Source: Mycolicibacter sp. MU0102 (lineage in GTDB: Bacteria > Actinomycetota > Actinomycetes > Mycobacteriales > Mycobacteriaceae). Taken from it: a stretch of DNA of 64,000 bases. The notes under the pieces are model-generated. The model did not search any database. It was not told the origin of the DNA and saw only the letters and a program-made list of their open reading frames with translations. The position numbers and the translations under genes were made by a program. Where the stretch lies: the NCBI RefSeq assembly GCF_963378105.1, contig NZ_OY726398.1:558001-622000 (forward strand). Direction: 5' to 3'. This document shows positions 1-7,620 of this stretch, piece by piece (the first letter of the stretch is position 1; each line of letters starts with the position of its first letter).

Positions 1-123
1 GACTGCCACACCGCCGCCGAGCGAGAATGCCGCCAGTGCGGCCCGGAATGCGTGTTTACGGACGGCGCGGAAGTTGATTATCCGCAGCAGGCCGAAAGTC
101 GCGGCTAATGTTCCGCGAGCCAT
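1..123 (-). CDS. ABC transporter permease, N-terminal fragment (cut by window edge)
   Basis: The reading frame begins with ATG at 123, inside the 3' end of the ATPase gene (overlap of about 19 nt), and stays open to base 1 (41 codons). It starts MARGTLAATFGLLRIINF, followed by basic residues and a hydrophobic stretch (AALAAFSLGGGVAV), as expected for the cytoplasmic start and first membrane helix of a MacB/FtsX-type permease. The overlap with an upstream MacB-like ATPase and the shared direction suggest one translationally coupled exporter operon. Only the start is visible, so the family is inferred mainly from the neighbour. Confidence 0.6.
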   Translation of the reverse strand, partial: MARGTLAATFGLLRIINFRAVRKHAFRAALAAFSLGGGVAV

Positions 124-902
124 GTCACATTATTTGCCGCGTGAGCCATTCCGGTGTCGGTCTCAACTTCACCGTCGAGCAATGAAATCAGACGCGGGGC
201 GTCATCAGCTATTTTCCGGTCGTGGGTCACCAAAACAATTGTCTGGCCGGCCGCATTCAAGTTATACAACGCGTCAATAACCCGCTGGCCATTTACGGTG
301 TCGAGATTACCGGTCGGCTCGTCGGCGAGAATCACGTCGGGCTTCATGAAAAGCGCCCGGGCGACGGCCACGCGTTGCTGTTCGCCGCCGGACAATTCCG
401 ACGGGACGCGCTTGGACTTGGCGGCCAGGCCGACCTGGTCGAGCAGGCTCATCGCATGCGCGTGCTGGGTGCGGCCGGATTTACCTGCCAGCAGGCCCGG
501 GAGCATCACGTTCTCGACTACCGAGAGGCCGGCCAGAAGGTTGAAGGCTTGGAAGACATAGCCGAGTGTCTGACATCGAACAGCGGCCAGCTGCTTGCGT
601 GAGAGCTGCGAGACGCTCTGGCCGTTGATGAGGACGTCGCCACTGGTAGGCATGTCCAACAGGCCGAGGATGCTGAGCAGGGTGGACTTGCCCGAACCCG
701 ACGGGCCGACCATGGCGACGAATTCGCCGCGAGTTATCTGGATATCGATGTTGCGCAAAATCGGCGTGGCAGTATCGCCCTCACCGAACTGTTTGTTGAG
801 TTTGCGCGCTTCAAGGACCACGGGAGGCCTAAGGACGACCGGCGGCGTGTGTCCGTTCCGGTTGAGCTCCATATCCACGGTATGCATGTCGGTCCTGATC
901 AT
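105..902 (-). CDS. ABC transporter ATP-binding protein, MacB/LolD type
   Basis: A 265-residue ATPase subunit that would power a FtsX-like permease. Walker A GPSGSGKST lies near residue 66, the Q-loop is in VFQAFNLL, the signature is LSGGEQQR, Walker B runs into ILADEPTGNLD, and the switch histidine is in VTHDRK. The TGNLD form after Walker B is typical of the LolD/MacB/FtsE exporter class. The ATG at 902 has a GGAGA five bases upstream. About 45 residues precede the conserved core, so ATGs at residues 6 or 11 are possible starts. The substrate cannot be told from sequence. In M. tuberculosis this position holds a GntR regulator instead, so the transporter looks lineage specific. Confidence 0.9.
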   Translation of the reverse strand: MIRTDMHTVDMELNRNGHTPPVVLRPPVVLEARKLNKQFGEGDTATPILRNIDIQITRGEFVAMVGPSGSGKSTLLSILGLLDMPTSGDVLINGQSVSQLSRKQLAAVRCQTLGYVFQAFNLLAGLSVVENVMLPGLLAGKSGRTQHAHAMSLLDQVGLAAKSKRVPSELSGGEQQRVAVARALFMKPDVILADEPTGNLDTVNGQRVIDALYNLNAAGQTIVLVTHDRKIADDAPRLISLLDGEVETDTGMAHAANNVTWLAEH

Positions 903-1200
903 GAATCTCCGGCGGGCGTCGTAAAATACCGATCATGCCCGCGTTGGGCGCGTTTCTCAATTCAGTACGCACTCCGCGAAGTTGATGCGCTACGCGGCGC
1001 TATGGGCCGATCATACCGGCGTCGGTCGCCTGCCGAAAATCGTTCGGTCGTGACCCCGACCACCCGCGGCCGCCGCGCTACCTGGCCGATCCGGCTGTCA
1101 GCGGGGGTTTCCGGCGACCTTGTGCCGGCGAGAAAGTGTCTGCTGACCTGCGGCGATCCGAGTCATGAATTTGCGGCCATCCAAGTGCACGATGCTCCGG

Positions 1201-1995
1201 TCAGGTGTGCCGAGCCGCCCGGGTGGCGGGGTGAATAGCGACCAGGCCGAGTTCGTTACGCCGCTCGCAGATCGCTGCCAGCTCCGCATAGGCCTTGGCC
1301 CCGAGCAACTCGGTCAGTTCGGGGGCCAGACTCTGCCAGACCTGCCGGGCGCCGACGTGTGCCGCCGGGTCGCCGGTGCAGTACCAGTTCAGGTCTTCGC
1401 CGCCGGGGCCCCAGCCGCGCCGATCGAATTCGGTGATCGTGGTCTTGAGGATTTCGGTGTCGTCGGGCCGGGTGACCCAGTCCTGGGTGCGCCGGATCGG
1501 CAGCTGCCAGCACACTTCGGGCTTCATCGTCAGGGGTTCCACGCCGAGCCGGACGGCCTTGATGTGCAGGGCGCAGCCCGCGCCGCCGGCGAATCCCGGC
1601 CGGTTCAGGAAGATGCAGGCGCCCTTGACGGTGCGGGTGCGCAGTTGTTGCTCACCGTCGTTCTCGTCGTATTCCAGGTAACCCTTGCGGCCCAGACCTT
1701 TGTCGCGCAGCTGCCAGTCCTCGTCGGTGAGTTGGGCGACCGCGTCATCGAGGTTGGCCCGGTCGTCGTCGTCGCACAGGAAGGCGCCGTGTGAACAGCA
1801 CCCGTCGTCGGGGCGGCCGGCCACGATGCCCTTGCAGGCGGCGGTGCCGAAAACACAGGTCCACCGGGACAGCAGCCAGGTGAGGTCGGCGGCGATCAGG
1901 TGTTCGGGGTTGTCGGGGTCGTAAAACTCCACCCATTCGCGGGGGAAGTCCAGATCGACTTCACCGGGATGGGAGCGGTGCTGCGCGGGGGTCAC
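1201..1995 (-). CDS. Conserved actinobacterial protein, Rv0495c homolog, cysteine rich
   Basis: 264 residues, starting with GTG at 1995 and divergent from ppx across 71 bp. The position and gene pair match Rv0495c-Rv0496. It has no signal peptide or membrane helix. Several cysteines are clustered: CVFGTAACKG, DDGCCSHGAFL, KGACIFLN, GCALHIKAV, CWQLPIRR and WYCTGD. The CCSHGA part resembles the cysteine-rich zinc/iron-chelating (CxxCxxCC-like) families, so a metal site is plausible but inferred. The function is not known to me. Confidence 0.85.
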   Translation of the reverse strand: MTPAQHRSHPGEVDLDFPREWVEFYDPDNPEHLIAADLTWLLSRWTCVFGTAACKGIVAGRPDDGCCSHGAFLCDDDDRANLDDAVAQLTDEDWQLRDKGLGRKGYLEYDENDGEQQLRTRTVKGACIFLNRPGFAGGAGCALHIKAVRLGVEPLTMKPEVCWQLPIRRTQDWVTRPDDTEILKTTITEFDRRGWGPGGEDLNWYCTGDPAAHVGARQVWQSLAPELTELLGAKAYAELAAICERRNELGLVAIHPATRAARHT

Positions 1996-2066
1996 GAAAG
2001 TCCACGCTAGACCAGAAATTCACGTTGCCTCACCATGTCCGGGCCTCGCCCCACTAAGTTGGGTGG

Positions 2067-3062
2067 GTGCGATTAGGGGTGCTCGACGTCGGCAGCAACA
2101 CCGTCCACCTGTTGGTGGTTGATGCCCACCGTGGCGGTCACCCGACTCCGATGAGCTCGACCAAGGCCACGTTGCGCCTGGCCGAGGCGACTGACAGTTC
2201 CGGCAAGATCACCAAGCGCGGAGCCGACAAACTGGTGTCGACGGTGGGCGAATTCGCCACGATCGCAGCGAGTTCGGGCTGTGCGGAGTTAGTGGCGTTC
2301 GCCACCTCGGCGGTGCGAGATGCATCCAACTCTGAGGAAGTGCTGGCCCGGGTGCGGTCGGAGGCCGGTGTCGAGTTGCAGGTGCTCGCCGGCGAGGACG
2401 AATCCCGGCTGACGTTCCTGGCGGTGCGGCGCTGGTTCGGCTGGAGTGCCGGGCGGATCAACAACCTCGACATCGGTGGTGGCTCGCTGGAGATGTCCAG
2501 CGGTGTCGACGAGGAGCCGGACGTGGCGCTGTCCCTGCCGTTGGGTGCCGGGCGGCTCACCCGGGAGTGGTTGACCGAAGACCCGCCTGGGCGGCGTCGG
2601 GTGGCCATGCTGCGGGACTGGTTGGACACCGAGCTGGCAGGTGCCGCTGCGGCCGTGTTGGAAGCCGGGCCGCCCGATCTGGCGGTCGCGAGCTCCAAGA
2701 CGTTTCGTTCGCTGGCGCGGTTGACCGGGGCGGCGCCGTCGGCCGCCGGCCCGCGCGTCCGGCGCACATTGACCGCCACTGGCCTTAGGCAGCTCATATC
2801 ATTCATCTCTAGGATGACCACGGCTGATCGGGCCGAATTGGAAGGGGTGAGCGCCGAGCGAGCGCCACAGATCGTGGCGGGTGCTCTGGTGGCGGAAGCG
2901 AGCATGCGAGCGCTGTCGATCGAAACGGTGGAGATTTGCCCGTGGGCGCTGCGGGAGGGCTTGATCCTGCGCAGGCTCGACAGTGAAGCCGACGGTGTCA
3001 CCCTGTTCGGATCTCCAGCGGCGGGCATGGCCGCGGCACGGTCAAAGGGAGGGCACCGATGA
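2067..3062 (+). CDS. ppx: Exopolyphosphatase / Ppx-GppA family phosphatase
   Basis: 331 residues, GTG start. An ASKHA-fold enzyme that removes terminal phosphate from polyphosphate or hydrolyses pppGpp. The N-terminal phosphate loop is VLDVGSNTVHLLVVD, the second is NLDIGGGSLEMS (near residue 135), and AGEDESRLTFLAV is the conserved glutamate region. The protein is the short two-domain form, without the C-terminal HD extension of E. coli Ppx, like the M. tuberculosis homolog Rv0496. Its stop overlaps the next gene's ATG (ATGA), implying translational coupling. Choosing between polyphosphatase and pppGpp phosphatase needs biochemistry; the mycobacterial homolog acts on short polyphosphate. Confidence 0.92.
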   Translation: MRLGVLDVGSNTVHLLVVDAHRGGHPTPMSSTKATLRLAEATDSSGKITKRGADKLVSTVGEFATIAASSGCAELVAFATSAVRDASNSEEVLARVRSEAGVELQVLAGEDESRLTFLAVRRWFGWSAGRINNLDIGGGSLEMSSGVDEEPDVALSLPLGAGRLTREWLTEDPPGRRRVAMLRDWLDTELAGAAAAVLEAGPPDLAVASSKTFRSLARLTGAAPSAAGPRVRRTLTATGLRQLISFISRMTTADRAELEGVSAERAPQIVAGALVAEASMRALSIETVEICPWALREGLILRRLDSEADGVTLFGSPAAGMAAARSKGGHR

Positions 3063-4069
3063 GTGGACCCAAGCCTGACCCCCGCGATGCCGAGACGCGA
3101 CCCATCTCCGTTGCCGAACTGCTCGCCAAGAACGGCAATATCGGTGCCCCGCCGGTCACCGGGCGACGCCGGCGCCGGCGCGGCAATGCCGACGCGGTGA
3201 CGGTCGCCGAACTGACGGGGGAGATCCCGATCATCCGCGACGAGGCTCCTCCCGAGGTTGACGCCGCGTCCCCGCCCTCACCAAGTACCGACAGCGAGCC
3301 GAGCGGCGCTCTGCCCGTCGGTCCGGCACCCGGCTTTGTCGAGGAGGACCGACCTGCGACCGGGCCGCGTCCCGTGCAGCGGGTGGAAGCAGCCAAGCGG
3401 CCGGAAGCCGAGCCGCGCTGGCCCAAGTCTCCACCGCAGGCGCCACGTGGCAGTGGGCCTGAGCAAAGTGCCTACCCCCGACCCATGCGTCGGTCCGACC
3501 CGCCGGCCGCAGAGAACGACCAACCGGACGAAACCCGACCGACAGGCTCCGGTGCCGAACGGATGCGTCCGGATCCGGTTGATACCTATACCGATATCGC
3601 TGTCGACGTCATGGAGGGCGACGTTCGCGATGCCGATCTGCCGACCGGGGACTCCGCATTCGTGCGGTCGTTCCTGACCAAGGGTCGCTCCACCGGACGA
3701 GCGGGCGGCTCAGCCCTGGTTGCCGACGCTGACGGAGACACCGAGGTTGCCGGCGCCGACAGCGCCGAGGCTGCCGCTGAGGCCGAGCCCGACGACCAGT
3801 ACATCGGCCGCCCGGGCGTGGTGGGCGGCTTGCTGGTGGTGCTCCAGTCGATCCTGGCGGTGGCGTTCGGCGGCGGCCTGTTCATCGTTTTCGACCAGCT
3901 GTGGCGGTGGAACAGCATCGTGGCCCTGGTGCTCACGGTCCTGGTCACACTCGGTTTGGTGGCCGCGGTGCAGGCGGTCCGCAAGACCGTCGACATCGTC
4001 AGTACCTTGATCGCGGTCGCGGTCGGTTTGCTGGTTACGTTGGGGCCGCTGGCGTTGCACGCTAATTAG
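3059..4069 (+). CDS. Conserved mycobacterial membrane protein, Rv0497 homolog
   Basis: 336 residues, overlapping ppx by four bases. The first 240 or so residues are Pro-, Asp- and Arg-rich and probably disordered and cytoplasmic. They include two related short motifs, ISVAELLAKNG and VTVAELTGEIP, separated by a basic run (GRRRRRRGN). Three hydrophobic segments fill the C-terminal 90 residues (VVGGLLVVLQSILAVAFGGG, SIVALVLTVLVTLGLVAAVQ, TLIAVAVGLLVTLGPLAL). No enzymatic motif is visible. The conserved position next to ppx suggests a linked but unknown role at the membrane. Confidence 0.85.
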   Translation: MSGPKPDPRDAETRPISVAELLAKNGNIGAPPVTGRRRRRRGNADAVTVAELTGEIPIIRDEAPPEVDAASPPSPSTDSEPSGALPVGPAPGFVEEDRPATGPRPVQRVEAAKRPEAEPRWPKSPPQAPRGSGPEQSAYPRPMRRSDPPAAENDQPDETRPTGSGAERMRPDPVDTYTDIAVDVMEGDVRDADLPTGDSAFVRSFLTKGRSTGRAGGSALVADADGDTEVAGADSAEAAAEAEPDDQYIGRPGVVGGLLVVLQSILAVAFGGGLFIVFDQLWRWNSIVALVLTVLVTLGLVAAVQAVRKTVDIVSTLIAVAVGLLVTLGPLALHAN

Positions 4070-4086
4070 CCGTTCACTATTACTTC

Positions 4087-4929
4087 GTGCGCCCTGCCAT
4101 CAAGGTCGGATTGTCGACCGCTTCGGTCTACCCCCTGCGGGCCGAGGCTGCCTTCGAGTACGCGGCCCGGCTCGGCTACGACGGCATCGAACTGATGGTG
4201 TGGGGCGAGTCGGTCAGCCAGGACGTCGGTGCCGTGCGGCGGTTGTCGCGTAAGTACCGGGTGCCGGTGCTCTCGGTGCACGCACCGTGTCTGTTGATCT
4301 CGCAACGGGTGTGGGGCTCGAACCCGATCTCCAAGCTGGAGCGCAGCGTCCGTACCGCGGAGCAGCTCGAGGCCCAGACCGTGGTGGTGCATCCGCCGTT
4401 CCGCTGGCAGCGACGCTATGCCGAGGGCTTCAGCGATCAGGTCGCCGAATTGGAGGCGACCAGCGATGTGGCGGTAGCGGTGGAGAACATGTTCCCGTTC
4501 CGCGCCGACCGGTTCTTCGGCGCCGATCAGTCGCGGGAGCGGATGCGTCGCCGCGGAGGCGGTCCGGGAGCGGGGATCTCGGCATTTGCGCCGTCCCACG
4601 ATCCACTCGACGGAAACCATGCGCACTACACGTTGGACCTGTCGCACACCGCGACCGCCGGCGCCGACGGGTTGGAGATGGCCCGCCGGATGGGCTCGGG
4701 GCTGACGCACCTGCACTTGTGTGACGGCACCGGCCTGCCGGCCGATGAGCATCTGGTGCCCGGCCGCGGTGACCAGCCCACCGCCGAGGTGTGTCAGCTG
4801 CTGGCCTCCAGTGACTTCACCGGTCACGTGGTGCTGGAAGTGACCACCTCGCAGGCGCGCTCGCCGCACGAGCGTGAGGCGCTGCTGACCGAATCGCTGC
4901 AGTTCGCTCGGACGCATCTGCTGCGCTGA
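4087..4929 (+). CDS. Sugar phosphate isomerase/epimerase-like TIM-barrel protein, Rv0498 homolog
   Basis: 280 residues, starting with GTG at 4087, 17 bp after the previous gene. It resembles the xylose-isomerase-like TIM-barrel (AP endonuclease 2) family: IKVGLSTASVYPL at the first strand, YDGIELMVWG, VPVLSVHAPC, TVVVHPPFRW, VAVENMFPF, HYTLDLSHTATAG, LTHLHLCDGTG and VVLEVTTS. The conserved Glu, His and Asp residues at strand ends are the usual divalent-metal ligands of this fold. The substrate is unknown. It is co-directional with ppx and the Rv0497-like gene, probably in one operon. Confidence 0.85.
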   Translation: MRPAIKVGLSTASVYPLRAEAAFEYAARLGYDGIELMVWGESVSQDVGAVRRLSRKYRVPVLSVHAPCLLISQRVWGSNPISKLERSVRTAEQLEAQTVVVHPPFRWQRRYAEGFSDQVAELEATSDVAVAVENMFPFRADRFFGADQSRERMRRRGGGPGAGISAFAPSHDPLDGNHAHYTLDLSHTATAGADGLEMARRMGSGLTHLHLCDGTGLPADEHLVPGRGDQPTAEVCQLLASSDFTGHVVLEVTTSQARSPHEREALLTESLQFARTHLLR

Positions 4930-4962
4930 TCACCTGATCGCTGAGATACAAGGAGCCCCCGC

Positions 4963-5793
4963 GTGACCTCATCCACGTTGTTCACCGATGCCATGACCCT
5001 GGTGCGCACCGGCGGCCATGACGACAGTGACGACGTCGCGTCATTTACCGGTGAGCTCAACGAGCACTGGACCATCGGCCCGAAGGTGCACGGCGGCGCG
5101 ATGCTGGCGTTGTGCGCCAACGCCGCCCGCACTGCCCACGGTGGCGGGCTGCAGCCGGTCGCGGTGTCGGCCAGCTATCTGTGGGCGCCCGATCCCGGTC
5201 CGATGCAGCTGGTGACCACGATCCGCAAGCGTGGCCGCCGGGTCAGCCTCGTGGACGTCGAACTCAACCAGGGCGAGCGCACCGCGGTGCGCGCCGCCAT
5301 CACGCTCAGTGAGCCTGAGCACCACGCGCCGCCACTGCTGTCGTTCAACCCGGTGGTGCCGCTGATGACGCCGGAGCCTCCGCCCGGCTTGGAGCCGATC
5401 GGTCCGGGCCACCCGATGGAACACATCGTGCACCTGGCGCACGGCTGCGATATTCGGCCGGCGCTGACGACGCTCGGCCCCCGCTCGGACGGCGGCCCGC
5501 CGGTGATCGAGATGTGGGTGCGACCCAAGGACGCCGCGCCCGACGTGCTCTTCGCGCTGCTGTGCGGCGATGTGTCGGCTCCGGTGACCTTCGCCGTCAA
5601 CCGCAATGGCTGGGCGCCCACCGTGCAGCTCACCGCCTACCTGCGGGCCATCCCGGCCGACGGCTGGCTGCGCGTGATCTGCAGCTGCGTGCAGATCGGC
5701 CAGGACTGGTTCGACGAGGACCACACCGTGGTCGACTGCGAGGGCCGAATCGTGGTGCAGACCCGCCAGTTGGCGATGGTGCCGGCGCGTTAG
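4963..5793 (+). CDS. Thioesterase-family (double hotdog) protein, Rv0499 homolog
   Basis: 276 residues. The GTG at 4963 is preceded by AAGGAG with about 8 nt spacing. The N-terminal half has the hotdog sequence pattern of TesB-like acyl-CoA thioesterases (GPKVHGGAMLALCANAA as the hot-dog helix region, ASYLWAPDPGPMQLVTTI, RGRRVSLVDVELNQ). The C-terminal half (WVRPKDAAPDVLFALLCGD onward, ending VVDCEGRIVVQTRQLAMV) looks like a second hotdog. It is predicted to be cytosolic and to act on an acyl-CoA thioester. The assignment rests on pattern, not on a full catalytic set. Confidence 0.75.
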   Translation: MTSSTLFTDAMTLVRTGGHDDSDDVASFTGELNEHWTIGPKVHGGAMLALCANAARTAHGGGLQPVAVSASYLWAPDPGPMQLVTTIRKRGRRVSLVDVELNQGERTAVRAAITLSEPEHHAPPLLSFNPVVPLMTPEPPPGLEPIGPGHPMEHIVHLAHGCDIRPALTTLGPRSDGGPPVIEMWVRPKDAAPDVLFALLCGDVSAPVTFAVNRNGWAPTVQLTAYLRAIPADGWLRVICSCVQIGQDWFDEDHTVVDCEGRIVVQTRQLAMVPAR

Positions 5794-5891
5794 CGGACGA
5801 CCCGCTGCGCCCGGCTCCGCCGCGCTTGCGATCGCCCGGTCCGCTAACGGACGACCCGCTGCGCCCGGCTCCGCCGCGCTTGCGATCGCCC
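5794..5891. repeat. Tandem intergenic repeat, two identical 44-nt copies, period 54 nt
   Basis: The sequence starting CGGACGACCCGCTGCGCCCG occurs at 5794-5837 and again at 5848-5891 without a mismatch. A diverged third copy may be present at about 5906-5955 (GGGCGACCCGCCTGCGG...). It lies directly after the Rv0499-like stop codon and before proC. It contains internal inverted pieces (GGCTCCGCCGCGC) and resembles short GC-rich mobile repeats common between mycobacterial genes. It has no coding sense. Confidence 0.8.
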
Positions 5892-5968
5892 TGGTCTTAT
5901 TTGCCGGGCGACCCGCCTGCGGACTGGGCTTCACCGCACTGGCGAGCCGGGTCTGAAATGCTGTCGCC

Positions 5969-6829
5969 ATGACCAGAATCGCGATCATCGGTGGCGGCAA
6001 CATGGGCGAAGCGTTGCTGGCGGGGCTGCTGGCTGCCGGTCGCCCGGTCAAGGACTTGGTGGTCGCCGAGCGATACGGCGAGCGGGCCCGTCAGCTGTCG
6101 GAGAAGTACTCGGTCTTGGTGACCTCGGTCGCCGACGCGATCGAGAACGCCTCCGTCGTGATCGTCGCGGTGAAGCCACAGGATGTGGACGCGGTGGTCG
6201 AGGAATTCGCCCGGAGTGTCACCGCTTCCTCCGGGGACAGTGCCGAACAGGTGCTGGTCACGATCGTGGCCGGCCTCACCACCGGGTATGTGGAGTCCAA
6301 GCTCCCGGCCGGAGCCGCGGTGGTGCGCGTGATGCCCAACACCCCGGTCAAGGTCGGCGCCGGCGCCAGCGCGCTGGCAAAGGGCCGGTTCCCCACCAAC
6401 GAACAGGTCAGCGAGGTCGCCGCGCTGTTCGAGTGCGTCGGGACGGTGGCAATCGTTCCGGAAGAGCAAATGGACGCCGTCACCGCGGTATCGGGCTCTG
6501 GGCCGGCCTACTTCTTCTTGGTAGTCGAGGCGCTGGTGGATGCCGGGGTTGCGGCCGGATTGAGCCGGCAGGCGGCCACCGACTTGGCGGTGCAGACGAT
6601 GGCCGGTTCGGCGCAAATGCTGTTGGAGGAGCGCGGTGAGGGCGAGGGAGCGCCGAATGCGGGCATCGACACCGCCCCGACCCGCCTGAGAGCGATGGTG
6701 ACTTCGCCCGGGGGGACCACCGCGGCCGCATTGCGGGAATTGGAGGCCGGTGGCCTGCGGACCTCGATCGATCGGGCGGTCCAGGCCGCAAAAACACGCT
6801 CTGAGCAGCTAAGAATTACACCAGAGTAA
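5969..6829 (+). CDS. proC: Pyrroline-5-carboxylate reductase
   Basis: 286 residues. Catalyses the last step of proline synthesis, NAD(P)H-dependent reduction of pyrroline-5-carboxylate. The Rossmann motif IAIIGGGNMGEALLAGLL opens the protein. VKPQDVDAVVEEF and VVRVMPNTPVKVGAGASALA are the conserved core, and AVSGSGPAYFFLVVEALVDA plus MVTSPGGTTAAALRELE are the dimerisation and substrate-binding signatures. The length is normal. It sits upstream of the small HTH gene exactly as in M. tuberculosis (Rv0500-Rv0500A). Confidence 0.96.
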   Translation: MTRIAIIGGGNMGEALLAGLLAAGRPVKDLVVAERYGERARQLSEKYSVLVTSVADAIENASVVIVAVKPQDVDAVVEEFARSVTASSGDSAEQVLVTIVAGLTTGYVESKLPAGAAVVRVMPNTPVKVGAGASALAKGRFPTNEQVSEVAALFECVGTVAIVPEEQMDAVTAVSGSGPAYFFLVVEALVDAGVAAGLSRQAATDLAVQTMAGSAQMLLEERGEGEGAPNAGIDTAPTRLRAMVTSPGGTTAAALRELEAGGLRTSIDRAVQAAKTRSEQLRITPE

Positions 6830-6968
6830 TTCACTTATTTTTCACATATTGGCTCTCAGTAGTCGCAGGAACCCCATCCGTCCCGCTATTCTCCTCTATG
6901 TCTGTGCGTGTGGGCGCAGCGGAGGGGAAGCCGCTGAGACTGCACGTGCCTGATTGAAATGGGTAACG

Positions 6969-7178
6969 ATGACGTCTGCGAACGGGCCTTCGGCGCGTGA
7001 CACGACACAATTTCTCACCGTGGCCGAGGTGGCCGCGTTGATGCGGGTCAGCAAGATGACGGTGTACCGCCTGGTGCACAACGGCGAGCTGCCCGCGGTA
7101 CGGGTAGGACGGTCTTTCCGGGTGCACGCCAAGGCGGTGCACGACCTGTTGGAGACCTCCTTCTTCGACGCGGGCTAA
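6969..7178 (+). CDS. Small helix-turn-helix DNA-binding protein (excisionase/MerR-like), Rv0500A homolog
   Basis: 69 residues from the ATG at 6969. An in-frame ATG at 6954 exists, but MTSANGPSARDT matches the start I recall for the mycobacterial homolog. The body is one winged-HTH of the excisionase type: LTVAEVAALMRVSKMTVYRL followed by the wing VRVGRSFRVHAKAVHDLL. It probably acts as a dimeric DNA-binding regulator or nucleoid protein. Conservation beside proC and the bS22 gene argues for a core role rather than phage origin. A strong hairpin follows the gene. Confidence 0.88.
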   Translation: MTSANGPSARDTTQFLTVAEVAALMRVSKMTVYRLVHNGELPAVRVGRSFRVHAKAVHDLLETSFFDAG

Positions 7179-7203
7179 AAGAGCCGGTCGACAAGTAAGC
7201 GCC

Positions 7204-7235
7204 CCCCGGGCGTCGCCGCACGGCGACGCCCGGGG
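7204..7235 (+). terminator. Perfect GC-rich hairpin between the HTH gene and bS22
   Basis: A 15-bp perfect stem, 7204-7218 (CCCCGGGCGTCGCCG) paired with 7221-7235, with a 2-nt gap (in practice a small loop). It starts 26 nt after the HTH stop codon. No U-tract follows, which is usual for mycobacterial terminator hairpins. It would separate this gene from the bS22 transcript. Confidence 0.7.
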
Positions 7236-7372
7236 TCGGCTGTCTTGGCGGCCTTCTGGTCGGGGCCAGGTGCGGTTTTCCGGTCCGTGCCTGCCTACGG
7301 GTAAAGTAACCGGGTCGATCAAGTTCAGCAGCGCCCATTCGTCGGCGCGGGCAGAAGCAGATAGCGGAGTTC

Positions 7373-7474
7373 ATGGGTTCAGTCATCAAGAAGCGGCGCA
7401 AGCGCATGTCGAAGAAGAAGCACCGCAAGCTGCTTCGCCGTACCCGCGTGCAGCGCAGAAAACTCGGTAAGTAA
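7373..7474 (+). CDS. Small ribosomal protein bS22 (33 aa)
   Basis: A 33-residue ORF, ATG at 7373 and TAA at 7472, preceded by GCGGAG with short spacing. It is extremely basic: it begins [20 protein letters not shown] and ends [12 protein letters not shown]. This is the AURKAIP1/COX24-type peptide annotated as Rv0500B in M. tuberculosis and identified as protein bS22 of the mycobacterial small ribosomal subunit. It binds rRNA. Identification rests on near-exact recall of the conserved peptide and on its fixed place between the Rv0500A and Rv0501 homologs. Confidence 0.93.
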
Positions 7475-7510
7475 TTCCGCCTAGGCCCGTCCGGGCCCCC
7501 GAGCCGCGCC

Positions 7511-7534
7511 GAGCGTGAAGTTACCTTCACGCTC
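7511..7534. terminator. Perfect 10-bp hairpin and 31-bp direct repeat after bS22
   Basis: GAGCGTGAAG (7511-7520) pairs perfectly with 7525-7534 around a TTAC loop. The motif GTGAAGTTACCTTCACGCTC at 7515 recurs, with two changes, 31 bp downstream (7546-7566). It probably acts as a terminator or processing hairpin for the bS22 transcript. The GCGTGAAG(T/C)TA element is a common mycobacterial intergenic sequence. Confidence 0.55.
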
Positions 7535-7620
7535 GCGCACCGGGTGTGACGTTAGCTTCACGCTCGACAACGCGCCGATCGCCGGTATTGCTTTTCCGGC
7601 GTGGCCGTTAGGCTGGCGGG

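Noticed and set aside
903..1200. Possible gene in the 298-bp gap (open frames on both strands)
   Set aside because: The plus frame at 849-1238 and the minus frame at 1098-1289 overlap real genes, lack ribosome sites and have no recognisable protein sequence. I see no regulatory structure either.
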